From positions 28,492,766 through 28,556,765 of the forward strand of contig CM058234.1 of the NCBI GenBank assembly GCA_030180135.1: a stretch of 64,000 nt of DNA, given 5' to 3'. The translations under genes and the position numbers were made by a program. This stretch comes from Orychophragmus violaceus (taxonomy: Eukaryota; Streptophyta; Magnoliopsida; Brassicales; Brassicaceae). Shown here piece by piece: positions 32,996 to 43,700 of the stretch. Position 1 is the stretch's first letter; the number at the start of each line of letters is the position of its first letter. Under the pieces are notes generated by a model. It was given only the letters and a program-made list of their open reading frames with translations, ran no database searches and was not told the origin of the DNA.

Positions 32996-33053
32996 AAAAA
33001 GCAGCATCTTTCATCGACAAAAAAGCAGCCTCTTTCTCATTGTCATACACACC

Positions 33054-33332
33054 CAGGGGCGGATCTATGTAGGCAAGTGCCACATACTAAATATCAAATA
33101 AATTTTAGTTTCATTATGTGCAATTGAAGTCATGTAGCTCACATGGTCAAAACTAGCTTTTTACCTCCTCCTACCTAATGTTCGAATCCTCCTTTTTCTT
33201 GATTTCTGTTTTTTTTCTTTCTAAAATGTATTTAGTTTAATATTTTCTACTTCTAATCAATTATAAAGATCCTATTTCTCTATTATTTTTTGTTTGTAAA
33301 CTTAAATTTTCAAACAAAATGATCTAATCTAG

Positions 33333-33407
<75 letters not shown>

Positions 33408-33577
33408 TTGAAAAAATAATCTGGTTTTATATTGGTGATTTTCGAAAATCTGTTTAATATATTTTTCCTTTCAAATTATACTAAAAATAATAATGTAACA
33501 ATATCAAACAAAAAACATTTTTTTATCAAAATCAATTAGTGTGCCACATATAAAAAGATGTTCTGTATCCGCCACTG
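33054..33577. mobile_element. hAT-type MITE
   Basis: Starts CAGGGGCGGATCTATG and ends ...GTATCCGCCACTG (imperfect ~13-bp TIR), flanked by perfect 8-bp direct repeats TACACACC (33046-33053 and 33578-33585), the hAT target length. Subterminal 'tgccacata' motifs occur at both ends. The interior is AT-rich with a long (AT)n run followed by poly-T; no transposase. Confidence 0.9.
33334..33408. repeat. (AT)n microsatellite followed by poly-T
   Basis: About 57 bp of alternating TA, then ~18 T, inside the hAT MITE. Confidence 0.95.
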
Positions 33578-33585
33578 TACACACC

Positions 33586-34796
33586 CGAAAGCCACAAAGG
33601 CTGATCAATAGAAACATATTACTGAAATCTTCCATCTTTGTTAACATTTTGAGCAATGAAAAATGCAGTTCAATTAGATCCCGCAACTCTAACTCTAACC
33701 TCTGGTTCAACAACCCTTTGGAAAAAAAAATCATCGATTTCTGCAATGTGGTAGTTGAAATTAGGCCAAGCCTTATAACACAGCACTTGCCAAGTCGGCT
33801 GCCTCCGAGGCAAAAATAAAATTGTCAAGTTTATGAGAGACCATAAGCCCTTATACTATGCATGAGGACTACTCCATGATTTCTAATTACCCAAGGTCAT
33901 TGAACTTGATTAAACCGCATTAAAACGGAACTTATTGTATTCGTATAACTTAGGGATTACCGCAGTGGGAGAGACGTATGGTTTCTTTCGTGGTTATGCT
34001 TCTTATTTATTTATCAAGTTTCTATCGTAGTTATGTTTATTTTAACCCGACCGGTCGGGCATTCGAGTTAGGTTCGGGTCGAATCTATTCGGGTACAAAT
34101 ATATTCGAATAAAGAAATTTTTATACTCATACAGGTTCCGACCAAGTTTCGGTTCAGATTCGGTTCAGATCTTTTCGGGTTCGGGTCGGTTCGGATCCTA
34201 AATTATTATACGTATAAAATATCTTAAATAAACGGGTATATTTTGGGTTTGGTTTGGTTCATGATATTTTTGGTTCTTTGTGTATTTTTATCCAAAATAC
34301 CCGGAAAAAAAATTTAACTGAATCAAATTAAGCAAAGAATCTTCATATGTTGTTCCATCAAAGTCGTCACTAGCACCATGCATGAGGTTATCTTTGCTAT
34401 TTTACATCATCTGTGTAAAAATGTATTAATTAAACATTTATACAACTGACTATATATAACATATAACATATAGTAATACAAGTCTTACTAAGTACAAAAA
34501 AAAATTTCATACTTGAAATTTCCCAATGGTAAAGCTCATGAACACAAATGATGAAAAAATGACTAATCTTAGTGGCTAAACTCTTTTAGTGGGTTAGTGT
34601 CTTTGATTCAGGTCCTCGGATACCCTTTCGAGTCTCGGATAATAACCATACTCATACCCACGGATATGCTACCTATATATCCAATATGTAAAATGCTTAT
34701 TTCGGTTCGGATACAAGTTTGGGTATTTTTTCGGGTCCAAGTTTGGGTATTCGGATCTGGACATTTTGCCGAGGCCTAATTCACACAAACAAAATA
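33586..34796. other. Unassigned spacer with Tat-like and 'cgggttcgg' repeats
   Basis: 33590-33960 has short stretches that could be remnants of a gypsy 3' region, not proven. 34040-34760 is full of degenerate 'cgggttcggttcgg' and 'tattcgggt' words and looks like an old non-autonomous DNA transposon. A weak inverted match between 'gaaattaggcc' (33757-33767) and 'ggcctaattc' (34772-34781) could be its ends. Confidence 0.3.
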
Positions 34797-34805
34797 AAAC
34801 AAGGT

Positions 34806-35649
34806 TTTTTTGTCAACGGAAATATTATTCATGGGCCAGGGTCGAAAGTTCGAGTGGGCCGAAGCCCATACAGGAAATAAACGACAAAAAAACAAAAGCC
34901 GGAAAATGGAGATATGATCGCCACGTGTCAAATCCTGCACAAAGACAGGCGTGCAAACAAACACGCGTCGCTAATCGGAAGACCGACGTGAAAGATTGGC
35001 CACCGCAGAGGAGAACGGAGCCAAACCTTGTCGGACCAATTTCCTGCACTTGTCGAGGACCACCCGCCGATCAAAACGTCCAAAGACCACCGGTATAAAT
35101 CACCTGCATCAAGAGAAAACAGTAAAAACAACTCCGCCAGAAACCACCAAGAGCAAGGAGACACTTTCGCCGACGAGGTACAGAAACCCGTCAGGATCCA
35201 CCATACGCTTGTCCTCGAAAGCGGTGGCACGGAGGCGATATTAATCCTGACAAAACGGAAGCTCAAAAGCGCAGCTAAGAAAGAACAGAGATTTAACGAC
35301 AAGGGATGAGAAGGGAGGCCTGATCGGAATTGCGAAAGCGATAGAAGCCGGAAACCCAACGAGATCTGATAAGTCAGAAGGAAAACCAGCCATAGAAAGA
35401 TGTTCCCGAGTTTATTCAGATAGGACGGAAAAAAACTGATCGAAAGCAAAGGATATGAACAAGAAGTAGATCAGCTCGGGTTCAAACAGATTGGGGAAAA
35501 AAGATTTCTCGTCTTAAAAGTTAGAAGATGAAAACAGAGAGGAAATCAGGAAAAAAAACACCATCTCCAGAGCTCGACTGACCTTCTGAATGGTCGGGAT
35601 TGAAGAAGAAGGAACAAAGAGCCGGAGAGAAGCTTCTCTCTCAACCCAT
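34806..35649 (-). mobile_element. Retroposon (~0.84 kb), minus orientation
   Basis: A GC-richer block whose minus-strand 3' end reads ...CATGAATAATATTTCCGTTGACAAAAAAA in pieces: an L1-like tail and an A-run (seen as ttttttt at 34805-34811). Flanked by AAACAAGGT at 34797-34805 and 35650-35658, likely the target duplication. A 173-codon minus frame (34928-35449) is hydrophobic but matches nothing I know. Confidence 0.5.
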
Positions 35650-35658
35650 AAACAAGGT

Positions 35659-35716
35659 ATAAACACTACAAAATAACGTTAGTAACATTATTTATTTCAA
35701 TTTTTAGATATATGTA

Positions 35717-35749
<33 letters not shown>

Positions 35750-36037
35750 TGGTATGGACAGATACTTACCATTCTCAATTCATACATATGATCATTTTAT
35801 TATCATACAAAGCATATCCATTTTTTAGAACTTATAATCTAGTTCGCTTTGTGACGAAATACTTTCAATATTAAATGAAAATCAAACATTGCTAGTAGAG
35901 GCAGAAGAATCTAACAAGGGTTTCTTCCTAGCAATAACAGCTAAGGAACAAAAAAGACATTACATTTGTGTTTGAAGATCCTCACGGTTGAAACAGATTG
36001 ATTCAGGTGATGACCATATAAACAAAAGGCTCAGTTA
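35659..36037. other. Spacer and probable 3' UTR of the HP30-like gene
   Basis: A (TA)n run at 35711-35741 is followed by AT-rich DNA. The part next to 36038 should include the 3' UTR and polyadenylation signal of the minus-strand gene. Confidence 0.45.
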
Positions 36038-37239
36038 CTACTTTCCTCGTTTTCCCTTTATCTCAGGGTCCCTGCACTCAAAACAACAGGGAAACGGTTC
36101 GATCTAATTCAGTAATTTTTACAGATATGGAAGAAGAGAGAAGTTGGTTTCGAACCTCTGGATATGGTCTAGTATCAGAAGCCTTGGCCCTGGTGGGATG
36201 CTCACATCTCTTAGCGCACTTGATTCAATAATTCAAAAAGCGACAAGACATTAGTCTTAAGTTGCGATATAAACAAGGAAAGCCTGAAGATGATATAGAC
36301 ATGTACCTATCGGTGAGCAATGGCAAAGTGGGATCTGTTAGAAGTCCTTTCTTGAAGTTCTTCTCGTATTTCTGTAGACCTAGCTTCAATAGCATAGTTC
36401 TTGATCGTGCGTAAAACGGGTCCTCGGGACTCGGTTTAGAGAATCTTTCTCCCAACTGAGTTAACAAAACTGGGGTAAGAAGAGATGATTATGCATCATG
36501 ATACATACTATATAAGTAAAAAATTCTAAAATGATGACTCGCCTTGAAAAATATTCCTTGGAAGACAGCGAAACCAGCAGCTGTGGTGATTGCGTTAAGA
36601 GGCTGGCCTTGCAAGCCTTGGCTCACCAAAGAGTAGGCAAATCCAGATCCTAATGCTGCCACCACGCTGCAAAGGTCAAACCATTACTCTCTAACACTTG
36701 TGTTTTCAAGCATAACAAACCGCACAAGCAAGCCACCAAGAAACTGAATAAGTTCTAGGAGTAATCTCGTATATCAGTAACTAAATCAACTAATACATAC
36801 AATTGAAATGCCTTGGAATTGAGACTTACGCAGATTCAAGATCTTCTTTGCCTCTAATCCGTTTCATTACGCAGGCAATTCCAGCATTTACCCCAGTAAT
36901 GGCAGCAAAATTCCGAGCCTGAACCCATGGCCCACCCACAAGAGCCTGAGCTTGCTTCATCGACGCCATGGCTTGAGGGTCGGCCTGAGGCATTTCAGGG
37001 GAGAGTGTTCCCATGAGACCTCCGATGAAAGCTCCCTGTACACCGCTCATGGTGGATACGACGGCTGCTTCCACCGGCACCGACTGCTTCGACAACCACG
37101 TCTTGAAACCGGTTTCTACCTCCTTGAATTTGACCTGAAACTGCTGAATTGGATTCTGCTGATCGTTGAACAAGCTCGCCATCGCCATCACCCCTCCTCC
37201 GCCGCTTCTCCTCTGCTCCCCTCCGCCGCCTACACCCAT
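36038..37239 (-). CDS. HP30: HP30-like Tim17/Tim22/Tim23 family protein
   Basis: Five exons on the minus strand: 36830-37239, 36543-36666, 36307-36455, 36156-36219 (63 or 64 bp depending on the last base; 36218 keeps frame) and 36038-36071. They join to 259 codons plus stop. The N-terminal half is a Tim17/22/23-like domain with Gly/Ala-rich membrane segments (VVSTMSGVQGAFIGGLMGTL; FAAITGVNAGIACVM; VVAALGSGFAYSLV). The C-terminal half is a SAM-like helical domain (LGLQKYEKNFKKG ... LTDSALRDVSIPPGPR), ending in a basic tail. This matches Arabidopsis HP30 and HP30-2, inner-envelope chloroplast proteins reported to import precursors lacking a transit peptide. All junctions are GT-AG except intron 2 (36456-36542), which reads GC-AG. 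Choice between the two paralogues is uncertain. Neighbours on both sides are retroposons. Confidence 0.9.
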
Positions 37240-37383
37240 TTTCTCTTACAACTTTTGAGTTTTGTTTTGTTTTTGTTTTGTCTTTTCGGTTCTGTTTCTC
37301 TCGCCTTATCTCCCTTCTTCCATCTCTATTGGGTACTCACTATGATTATAAAGATATATTTGGGCTTAGAGGCCCATATATAT

Positions 37384-37410
37384 CCTCTCTCTCTCTCTCT
37401 CTCTCTCTAA
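37384..37410. repeat. (CT)n microsatellite upstream of HP30
   Basis: About 13 CT units, ~150 bp before the HP30 ATG. On the gene strand it is a GA repeat, common in plant core promoters and 5' UTRs. Confidence 0.85.
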
Positions 37411-39195
37411 GTTCTACATTTGCCCATTATTTTTTTTTAGCTGAGCTTCGCTCTCAGACGATTGTGTTAAATCTGTGGTTCCTTCATTTGACAATTTGCG
37501 AATGGAGCAAATACCTATATGCGATAGTGTAAATGGTCTTATTTGCATGTATAATAAACCATAGACAAAAGAAAAGAGCTACGTATTGTTTCTGTAAATG
37601 TAGTTTGGTGGTTACTAAAAAAGAACAAATGAAAATATGAAATCATGCTTTCCAGAGCTTCATTGAATGTGAAGGGGACTTTCCATAGATTGATGATTTA
37701 TTTATTGGTGAACCACCCATACTAGGTTGGATATTGATTCTGATTTCGAGTAAAGCCACCACCTTGCCGTTTTGATTACGAGTATGATTTGGACTAGATG
37801 GATCCGAGATTTGGCGGCTCGTATTATTTACAACCTGGATTTGATACAGAAAGAAACAACACTTAACTGGGATATGATAAAAGAAAAGATCAAAGATCAA
37901 TCAGGATATGCACAGTTTTCTTTTCCCAACTTGAAGAAACATAACAAACTGAAAGGCACATAATAGACCGACTTATATGCCGGATTTGGAAAACAAAAGC
38001 TCAACTTCCCTGTTTAAATTTTTGAATTTGACAAAAAGAAATCAGAATTTAGGATACTAGTATAGCTTAGGAGGACTTGGACGGAGAGCTTCACAGCCCA
38101 AAAAAGTTTATATCTTAATATTTTTCTATCTAAATCGAATATAACATTCATTATTATCATCAGTAGCTAGCTAAATAGGGTGAAGAAATGTAAGATTCCA
38201 AATCCACTGATGTAAGATATCAAATACTTGTTGTCTTCATCAGAAACTGGGTGATACAGAGGCTATAACTTGCAGACAAATTAAAACAAAGAATTTGACA
38301 TTTGCCACAATTTATATCTCATGCAAAATTACCATGTTATTTACTAGCGTACTTCTTGTTGAATATCTTTCTTCTCTACCGTCCTTCCTCTGTTGTCTGG
38401 AACATGAGTTTACAACTGCTAGTATATACACTGAGCGCGTAGCTGCCTGCTGAGCACAAACATATATGTACCTACAAAGAAAGGTTTAATTTCCAATTGT
38501 TAGACTTACTCCTCAAACACTGGAAATTCGAGAAACATAACAGTCAAAGTCATTGTTCAAAGGAAATAATAGTAATTAAACTCTCCTGCATGGCAACACT
38601 ATGAAACCTGCACAAACAGAGAAGAATTTCAGGACTTCTAGAGCTCATCAATAATGGAAAAGAAGGAAATATATCTTGAACAAAGTATATGTTGCAATCA
38701 TGTCTCTATTGAGAGGATAGATGAATATTCTACAGGATGACTGGCAAACCAAATCGATTCTTTATCTTGAAGAACCTGTGGTAATAAACTTATTAGGAAT
38801 CATCAATGGTACCAAAACAAGATACACAGCTAAACAAAGGCTGCCTGCCTCTACACTGTGTCCAAACACAAGGACAAAGTGACAAACTGCGAATATAAGA
38901 GAGCACTAGCAAAAGATAAAAGAATCATGTTATTCTTCTACTTCACCTAGTTATATTAAAACAAGAAACGTCCAGAACAGAGCAGCATAATCATGAAGTC
39001 TCTCCTACGTGTTATTCTTCTACTACATAGAGTTGAACATTAGTAAGATAAAATGCTTCTTCAGACAGGGAGCTACACCTAGTCTCCCTGGAAGAGCACA
39101 TGAATAATGTCTCTTATTGCATAGTTATCCAAAAACGAACAAGAAAGGAAGTTATTATTCTAGGTGAGATAAAAGATAAGGCTCTCGCAGGATCT
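37411..39195. other. Intergenic region between the two host genes
   Basis: No convincing coding region. Frames at 37643-37900 minus and 37772-37963 plus lack recognisable features. 38340-39195 should include the 3' UTR of the cysteine-rich gene; possible splice-like junctions near 38470 and 38608 are unproven. Confidence 0.4.
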
Positions 39196-39633
39196 CTAGT
39201 TCATATCCATCCCATCTCCAGCTTGGCTGCAGATTGGGCTCACGGCAGCAAAAGACCTCTCGAAAGGAGAAGAATGAAACTGAGCATCACGTCGACGACG
39301 CTTGACGCAGCTCTCAGAGGGTTGAACCTCATCATCAAGCTTCCTTCGGACTCCTTTAACGGCATGTTCCTCAGCAGATGATAATGGGAATATCCTGCCA
39401 CTGGCTCGGCACAAAGAGTTATGGTTATCATAGAGGATCCGCTGGTTGCAGTTCTTGTCGCAGACATGGTTGAGCCCAGTTAGCTTGCAACGGTACATAT
39501 TCCCACAAACATTCTCGTTCTCGCATTTCCAGTCACATTTGTGACACGGGATAGGTCCATCACGACCAAGTAACGCAGACAAGTAAATAACATTGGCGGA
39601 ACCAACCACGGGAGATTTTCCAAGTACCTCCAT
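39196..39633 (-). CDS. Cysteine-rich plant protein of unknown function (145 aa)
   Basis: The single coding exon starts MEVLGKSPVVGSANVIYLS. It then has a dense Cys/His module: IPCHKCDWKCENENVCGN, YRCKLTGLNHVCDKNC, and SLCRASGRIF, followed by a conserved-looking VKGVRRKLD and a basic KRRRR stretch that could be a nuclear signal. The spacing (C..TGL.HVCD...C...C..SG) resembles the C-terminal module of the F-box protein SKIP31, but there is no F-box, so function is open; zinc binding is likely. The ATG at 39633 is chosen because it is the first after splicing of a predicted 277-bp 5'-UTR intron (39693-39969, GT-AG), and upstream in-frame TGA blocks a longer start. A TATA-like atatatat lies near 40056-40066. 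Confidence 0.75.
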   Translation of the reverse strand: MEVLGKSPVVGSANVIYLSALLGRDGPIPCHKCDWKCENENVCGNMYRCKLTGLNHVCDKNCNQRILYDNHNSLCRASGRIFPLSSAEEHAVKGVRRKLDDEVQPSESCVKRRRRDAQFHSSPFERSFAAVSPICSQAGDGMDMN

Positions 39634-39692
39634 TGTTTTTGGCAAGTCAAGCAAACACTTGTGATCTCAAATCTCCAAACCGTCTTCACACT

Positions 39693-39969
39693 CTGCATGA
39701 CCCAATTAGACGATTAATATCATCACAAGGTTCGGTGCGATGTGCAATCTCTAATTCCTCACGCAATCCCTCCCCAGATTAAATCAATTTCATTCCAGAT
39801 CTAATCGGAATGAGATAAATTGCACGAAATCAATCAATTAGACCTATTCGCGGCAGATAAAGCGCATTAGGAATAGCTACGAGATCCAACGACAGAATAA
39901 AGGAGAGATTCCAGAATGAATAGAAATTACACAGAGAAACGGAGAAGACAGGAGGAAGGGGAGACACAC
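39693..39969 (-). other. Predicted 5'-UTR intron of the cysteine-rich gene
   Basis: Minus strand CTGATCAG|GTGTGT ... CATGCAG|AGTGTG. Removing it also removes an upstream ATG (39698) that would open another frame. Confidence 0.5.
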
Positions 39970-40158
39970 CTGATCAGCTTCCGTAACCCTAATTTGGATT
40001 CCACCTGTACGATAGCTAGAGAAGAAAGTGATTGAAGAAGACGATGGGAGAGGTATATATATATATCAGTCTCGTACTATCTGCTTACGGATATTATGTA
40101 ACTCCGTTACTAACAAACGGTTCCACTTACTGGGGCCTACCTCATCTACTTTTTTACA

Positions 40159-41399
40159 TTTTTTTTTTTTTTTTTTTTAACACTAGAGGGTTACTTTCAT
40201 TCATATGTTAAAAACCAATTACAACACAAAGATTCAACCAAAAGCCGGCGAGTTAAGACATACTAACTCCCAGAGACGAAAGCCGGCGGACTTAAAGGAA
40301 ATCCCCAGAGACTAAAGTCGGCGGACTAATAGGTAATCCCCGAAGATTAAACAAACACAAAAACAAAGAAACCTCAGCAGGAATTAGAGATCACACAACC
40401 AAACGAGATCAACACCGAGACACCCGAGCAGCACCAAGTTCCATGAAAGGAGGGAAGATAAATGAGAAGCATCCAAGGCCGACATTATTTAGATCATACA
40501 AACTACCGGCTCACAAGAGAGTGCTCCAACTTTAGGAGTCACGAGAGACCAAATGCAGACCACTTGAGGCAGACGAAGGAAGAACTTTTACCATCCGAAA
40601 ACCGACGACCAGATGCGAGAAGAACCGCAGTTCCAAGTCCTAAAGTTAGAGCCGGAGAACCCTTGCACAGAAGCAGAAAATACTGAAAAGAACCGCAGGG
40701 ACTAAAACCGTTGCAACTAGAAGATAGGACAAGCATTCACTGAAAACACAGCTTCAATACTACCCGAAGCAAGCGAAGACAACACTAACCATCCACCGAT
40801 GAGAAGGCCACAACCACAAACAAAGGGGCAGGGGATCAAGATCTCAGTTAGAGATAGCAACCACAAAAACATTGCTGAGGATTCACTACAATCTAAACAA
40901 CAAATACTAACCGACCTAATCCCTTTACCAAACCGTAAGACCACAGACCAAAGAGGTCCATGGAGGAAAAACAGGGGCGATGAACCTGGGCAGGTAGAAT
41001 CCGAGAAGCGGACACCATCACCCAAGAGACCATAGCACCGGCAACAAGCTACCGAATCATCGGCCACAAACCCACCGAATCGACGGCAATCCGAAGCCAC
41101 ACCTAACCCGGCGAAAACCAGATCTCCACTCGGAACCCCGCCTAACACACCGGTAGCAGAGAACCTCCATGAGAGACCAGAGCGAACCAGCAACGACGGT
41201 TGAGGGAGGAAGGAGGAGCCAGAGTCTTACGGCAGAGACGAAGGGAAGGCGAAGAAGACAAACCTACCACGAATCAAGGACGAGCCTCCCCCGACGGCCG
41301 GCGGTCGCCGTCGGGGAGGAAGACGGTGAGAAACGAAAGTGACGACGGCGCCTCGGGAATCACGCCAGAGAGATTTTGTATCTAGGGCGAACTAAAACT
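40159..41399 (-). mobile_element. Retroposon (~1.24 kb) with poly-A tail and 12-bp target duplication
   Basis: Flanked by TACTTTTTTACA at 40147-40158 and 41400-41411. The left end starts with a poly-T run (40159-40178), which is the poly-A tail on the minus strand, preceded on that strand by ...CATATGAATGAAAGTAACCC in an L1-like 3' end. The body is GC-rich and non-coding, with ~35-bp imperfect repeats near the tail (agccggcg..ctt / tccccagag, 40240-40350). A 158-codon minus frame (40717-41193) has no known domain. A non-autonomous LINE derivative or Sadhu-like element. Confidence 0.75.
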
Positions 41400-41411
41400 T
41401 ACTTTTTTACA

Positions 41412-41720
41412 CTTCATATTATTTATTTATATTTTAATTCATTAAATATTTTCTCAATTTATTTTGTATTTTTTTTTGGCGGTGAAATTGTGGGATTCAC
41501 GTGTCACTTAATTAATTGGTTAGATCTGCTCGTTTTTTTTTTTTTTTTTTTTAACGCTGTATGGGCCACAACGGGCCGGCCTACTGACCCAGTCCTTCCA
41601 GCTCGTTTCTAACGTACATATTTATTAGGCGTGGACAGCAATCGGTATTAATAATCAATTAATGTAATTGGATATATTTAATAATAATAGAAGAAGACGG
41701 CAGAAAAAACGGTAACGGTG
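41412..41720. other. AT-rich spacer with poly-T
   Basis: A poly-T run at 41534-41552 is followed by GC-rich 'gggccacaacgggccggcc'. This could be the tail of another small retroposon; no duplication found. Confidence 0.35.
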
Positions 41721-41725
41721 GTAAC

Positions 41726-42416
41726 CGTAGGATTACGCGTTTTTCCATGGTTCAATTCTCGGATTGCAACCTAACACATAATCTTAAACAGATCTAGGTT
41801 CTTGTAACTGAATCATAAACACAAACCTGGTCATTACCTTTTAGATTGCAGCGGAATGATTGTAATGACGAGATCAGATTAGAACAGATGAATACCTGTT
41901 CCTCCTTGGTATCCACACTCTTACAAGCAGGGGATGGCTGCTAGACCGGATGGAATTCAACAAAGAGAGAGAGAGTTTAGAGAGAAGGAGCTTGCGGCCA
42001 CCCTCCTCCAAATCGCCAACCATTAGGGTTTTTAACCCTTGTTGCAATCTGGTTTTACTAATGGGCCCAAGTTTAATTAATTAAACTAATGGCTCATTAG
42101 TCTTTTGGGCCCAAGATACAAATCAGACAAAAGCCCATTTGTTGTCTGCCCAACTCTCTGTACAAATACAGTAAATGCCTTAGCATACTTACCGTATTAA
42201 TTCCATCTTAACTTTCCCGTTATCTTAACTTTCCCGTTAGCTATGGTGTGTGACCCTTTGGGATCATACAATACTGGTAATAAGTCCTAAACTTATAGAT
42301 CAAGAGCGGACTCTAGCAAGCCATCATGATCACCCAGTATTTATGACTTATGTCTGATCTCGACATTTATCATACTTTCTAGAAATAGTACAGTAGATTT
42401 CAGGACATTCCCAACA
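41726..42416 (-). repeat. Copia-2 3' LTR (691 bp)
   Basis: Begins CGTAGGATT (the expected TG is mutated to CG) and ends TTCCCAACA. It has an extra 17 bp near 42205-42240, a tandem copy of 'cttaactttcccgttat', compared with the other LTR. Confidence 0.95.
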
Positions 42417-43700
42417 ATCTCCCACTTGTACTGGAATCCTACATTCCCTAGTCCTTTTGTCATAATATCTCGATCTGGCATAAGGCAAGATGCGTGTCAT
42501 CCTTATATAGCCAGACCATGTTCATCGGACCAGATTTGATACTGACAATGCAAACGACTTGGGCAAGTCCGTTTGGGAGTGGCCACTCTCTTACCAGCTA
42601 TCAAGTCTCCGATTGGCCTAGAGATATTACCTCTGTTATACGGCAGGGACAAATCCCATCTTGTTCCATCACTATGAACTACACACTTCATAATACACCC
42701 AACCAAGGTCCTTATAGCTCCCAGTTACGAAACAGCGTTAGACAATGATCAAAGTGCATCAATCCATGTGCAGCCACATGCATGCGAACTCAGGTCTAAG
42801 GACTATACTCTATAGTCGTATATGAGAACCTCTTATGACACAGATATTAATATCTTGCAGAGTTCTCATCAGCGGGCCATGTCCGGTCATATGCTCCCCT
42901 ACATATACCTATGTGTCGACTTTGATGCCGCGCATCTATGACCCCTCGAAACCTGGTCATAAGTCTCAACACAATCTAGTCTCAAGTGGTTGTTGGTGTT
43001 CCAATTTCAACAACCTTCGACTATGGACACTATGATTTATGTCATTTCGTTAAATATGGGGTTTCAGGATCAAGTCTTACTCATGTACTTCGATGGCCCA
43101 TATATAATGACATGAATCATTTTGGAACGATTATTTATATCACAGTTAAAATAATCCAGAAATCATAGATTTCATAAACATAAAATATTATGTTTACATG
43201 AACCTTTCAAAACAACTAAGTAAAGCCCTTTACAAACTCCCACTGAAATTAAGACTACATCTTAATTTCACTCATCCTACAGCTACAGTCCGCGACTCGT
43301 GCTTAGGCCTAAGGAGTGGCTTCGTTAATAGATTAGCAACGTTCTCATTCGATGAAACTTGCTTATCTACTTAACATCTCTGTCGTTTATCTCACGGAAT
43401 AGGTTATACCTATCCTCAAGGTGTTTGGATCTCTGATGTGCAGCTAGTCTCATCTATGCTGTGAATCACATCAAGTTCAGTGATGAACTCTTCTATCCAA
43501 ACAACCTCTTTCGCCGCTTCTCAAGCTGCGAAATGTTCAGCTTAAGTCATGGAGTCAGCAACAGTGCCTTGCACCGCCATACAGACACAAGATATAGCCG
43601 GACTGTGACCGGGAATTATCTTTGTCTATTGGAAACTTGCCTTTCAGACTCTATCGACTTGTAGCACCTCACTTTCTCCGTAAATCAAGAATTTATCCTT
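42417..43700 (-). other. Copia-2 3' non-coding region
   Basis: Starts with the polypurine tract (minus: gtacaagtgggagat). It matches the region next to the Copia-3 LTR (59605-60500) in long blocks, e.g. 'ctcccacttgtactggaatc', 'ggcataaggcaagat.cgtgtcatcctta' and 'ctcaggtctaaggactatac'. No consistent reading frame is kept between the two. Confidence 0.7.

Larger units (their letters stand above)
29434..33045 (+). mobile_element. Tat-1: Tat-type Ty3/gypsy element, 5' half only
   Basis: Contains an LTR-like sequence with TATA box, a Tat-type PBS (29931), a frameshifted gag-protease and the first ~160 residues of reverse transcriptase. RT similarity stops near 32995 (NELLSF), where the next expected residues (MDA.AGYNQ) are replaced by unrelated sequence. 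A hAT MITE lies 50 bp further on. No integrase or 3' LTR was found downstream. The LTR start (29434) is a guess from a TGAATTTAGG motif. Confidence 0.75.

Noticed and set aside
33757..34781. Element bounded by gaaattaggcc / ggcctaattc
   Set aside because: Short imperfect match and no direct repeat; it could be chance.
34928..35449. 173-codon minus frame
   Set aside because: Lies in a retroposon with target duplications; hydrophobic composition without a family.
37772..37963. 63-codon plus frame upstream of HP30
   Set aside because: No similarity recognised, no coding context.
39480..39698. Alternative frame of the cysteine-rich gene starting at ATG 39698
   Set aside because: Its ATG falls in a predicted 5'-UTR intron, and the other frame carries the ordered Cys/His module.
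40717..41193. 158-codon minus frame
   Set aside because: Inside the retroposon flanked by TACTTTTTTACA; Cys/Leu-rich translation looks compositional.
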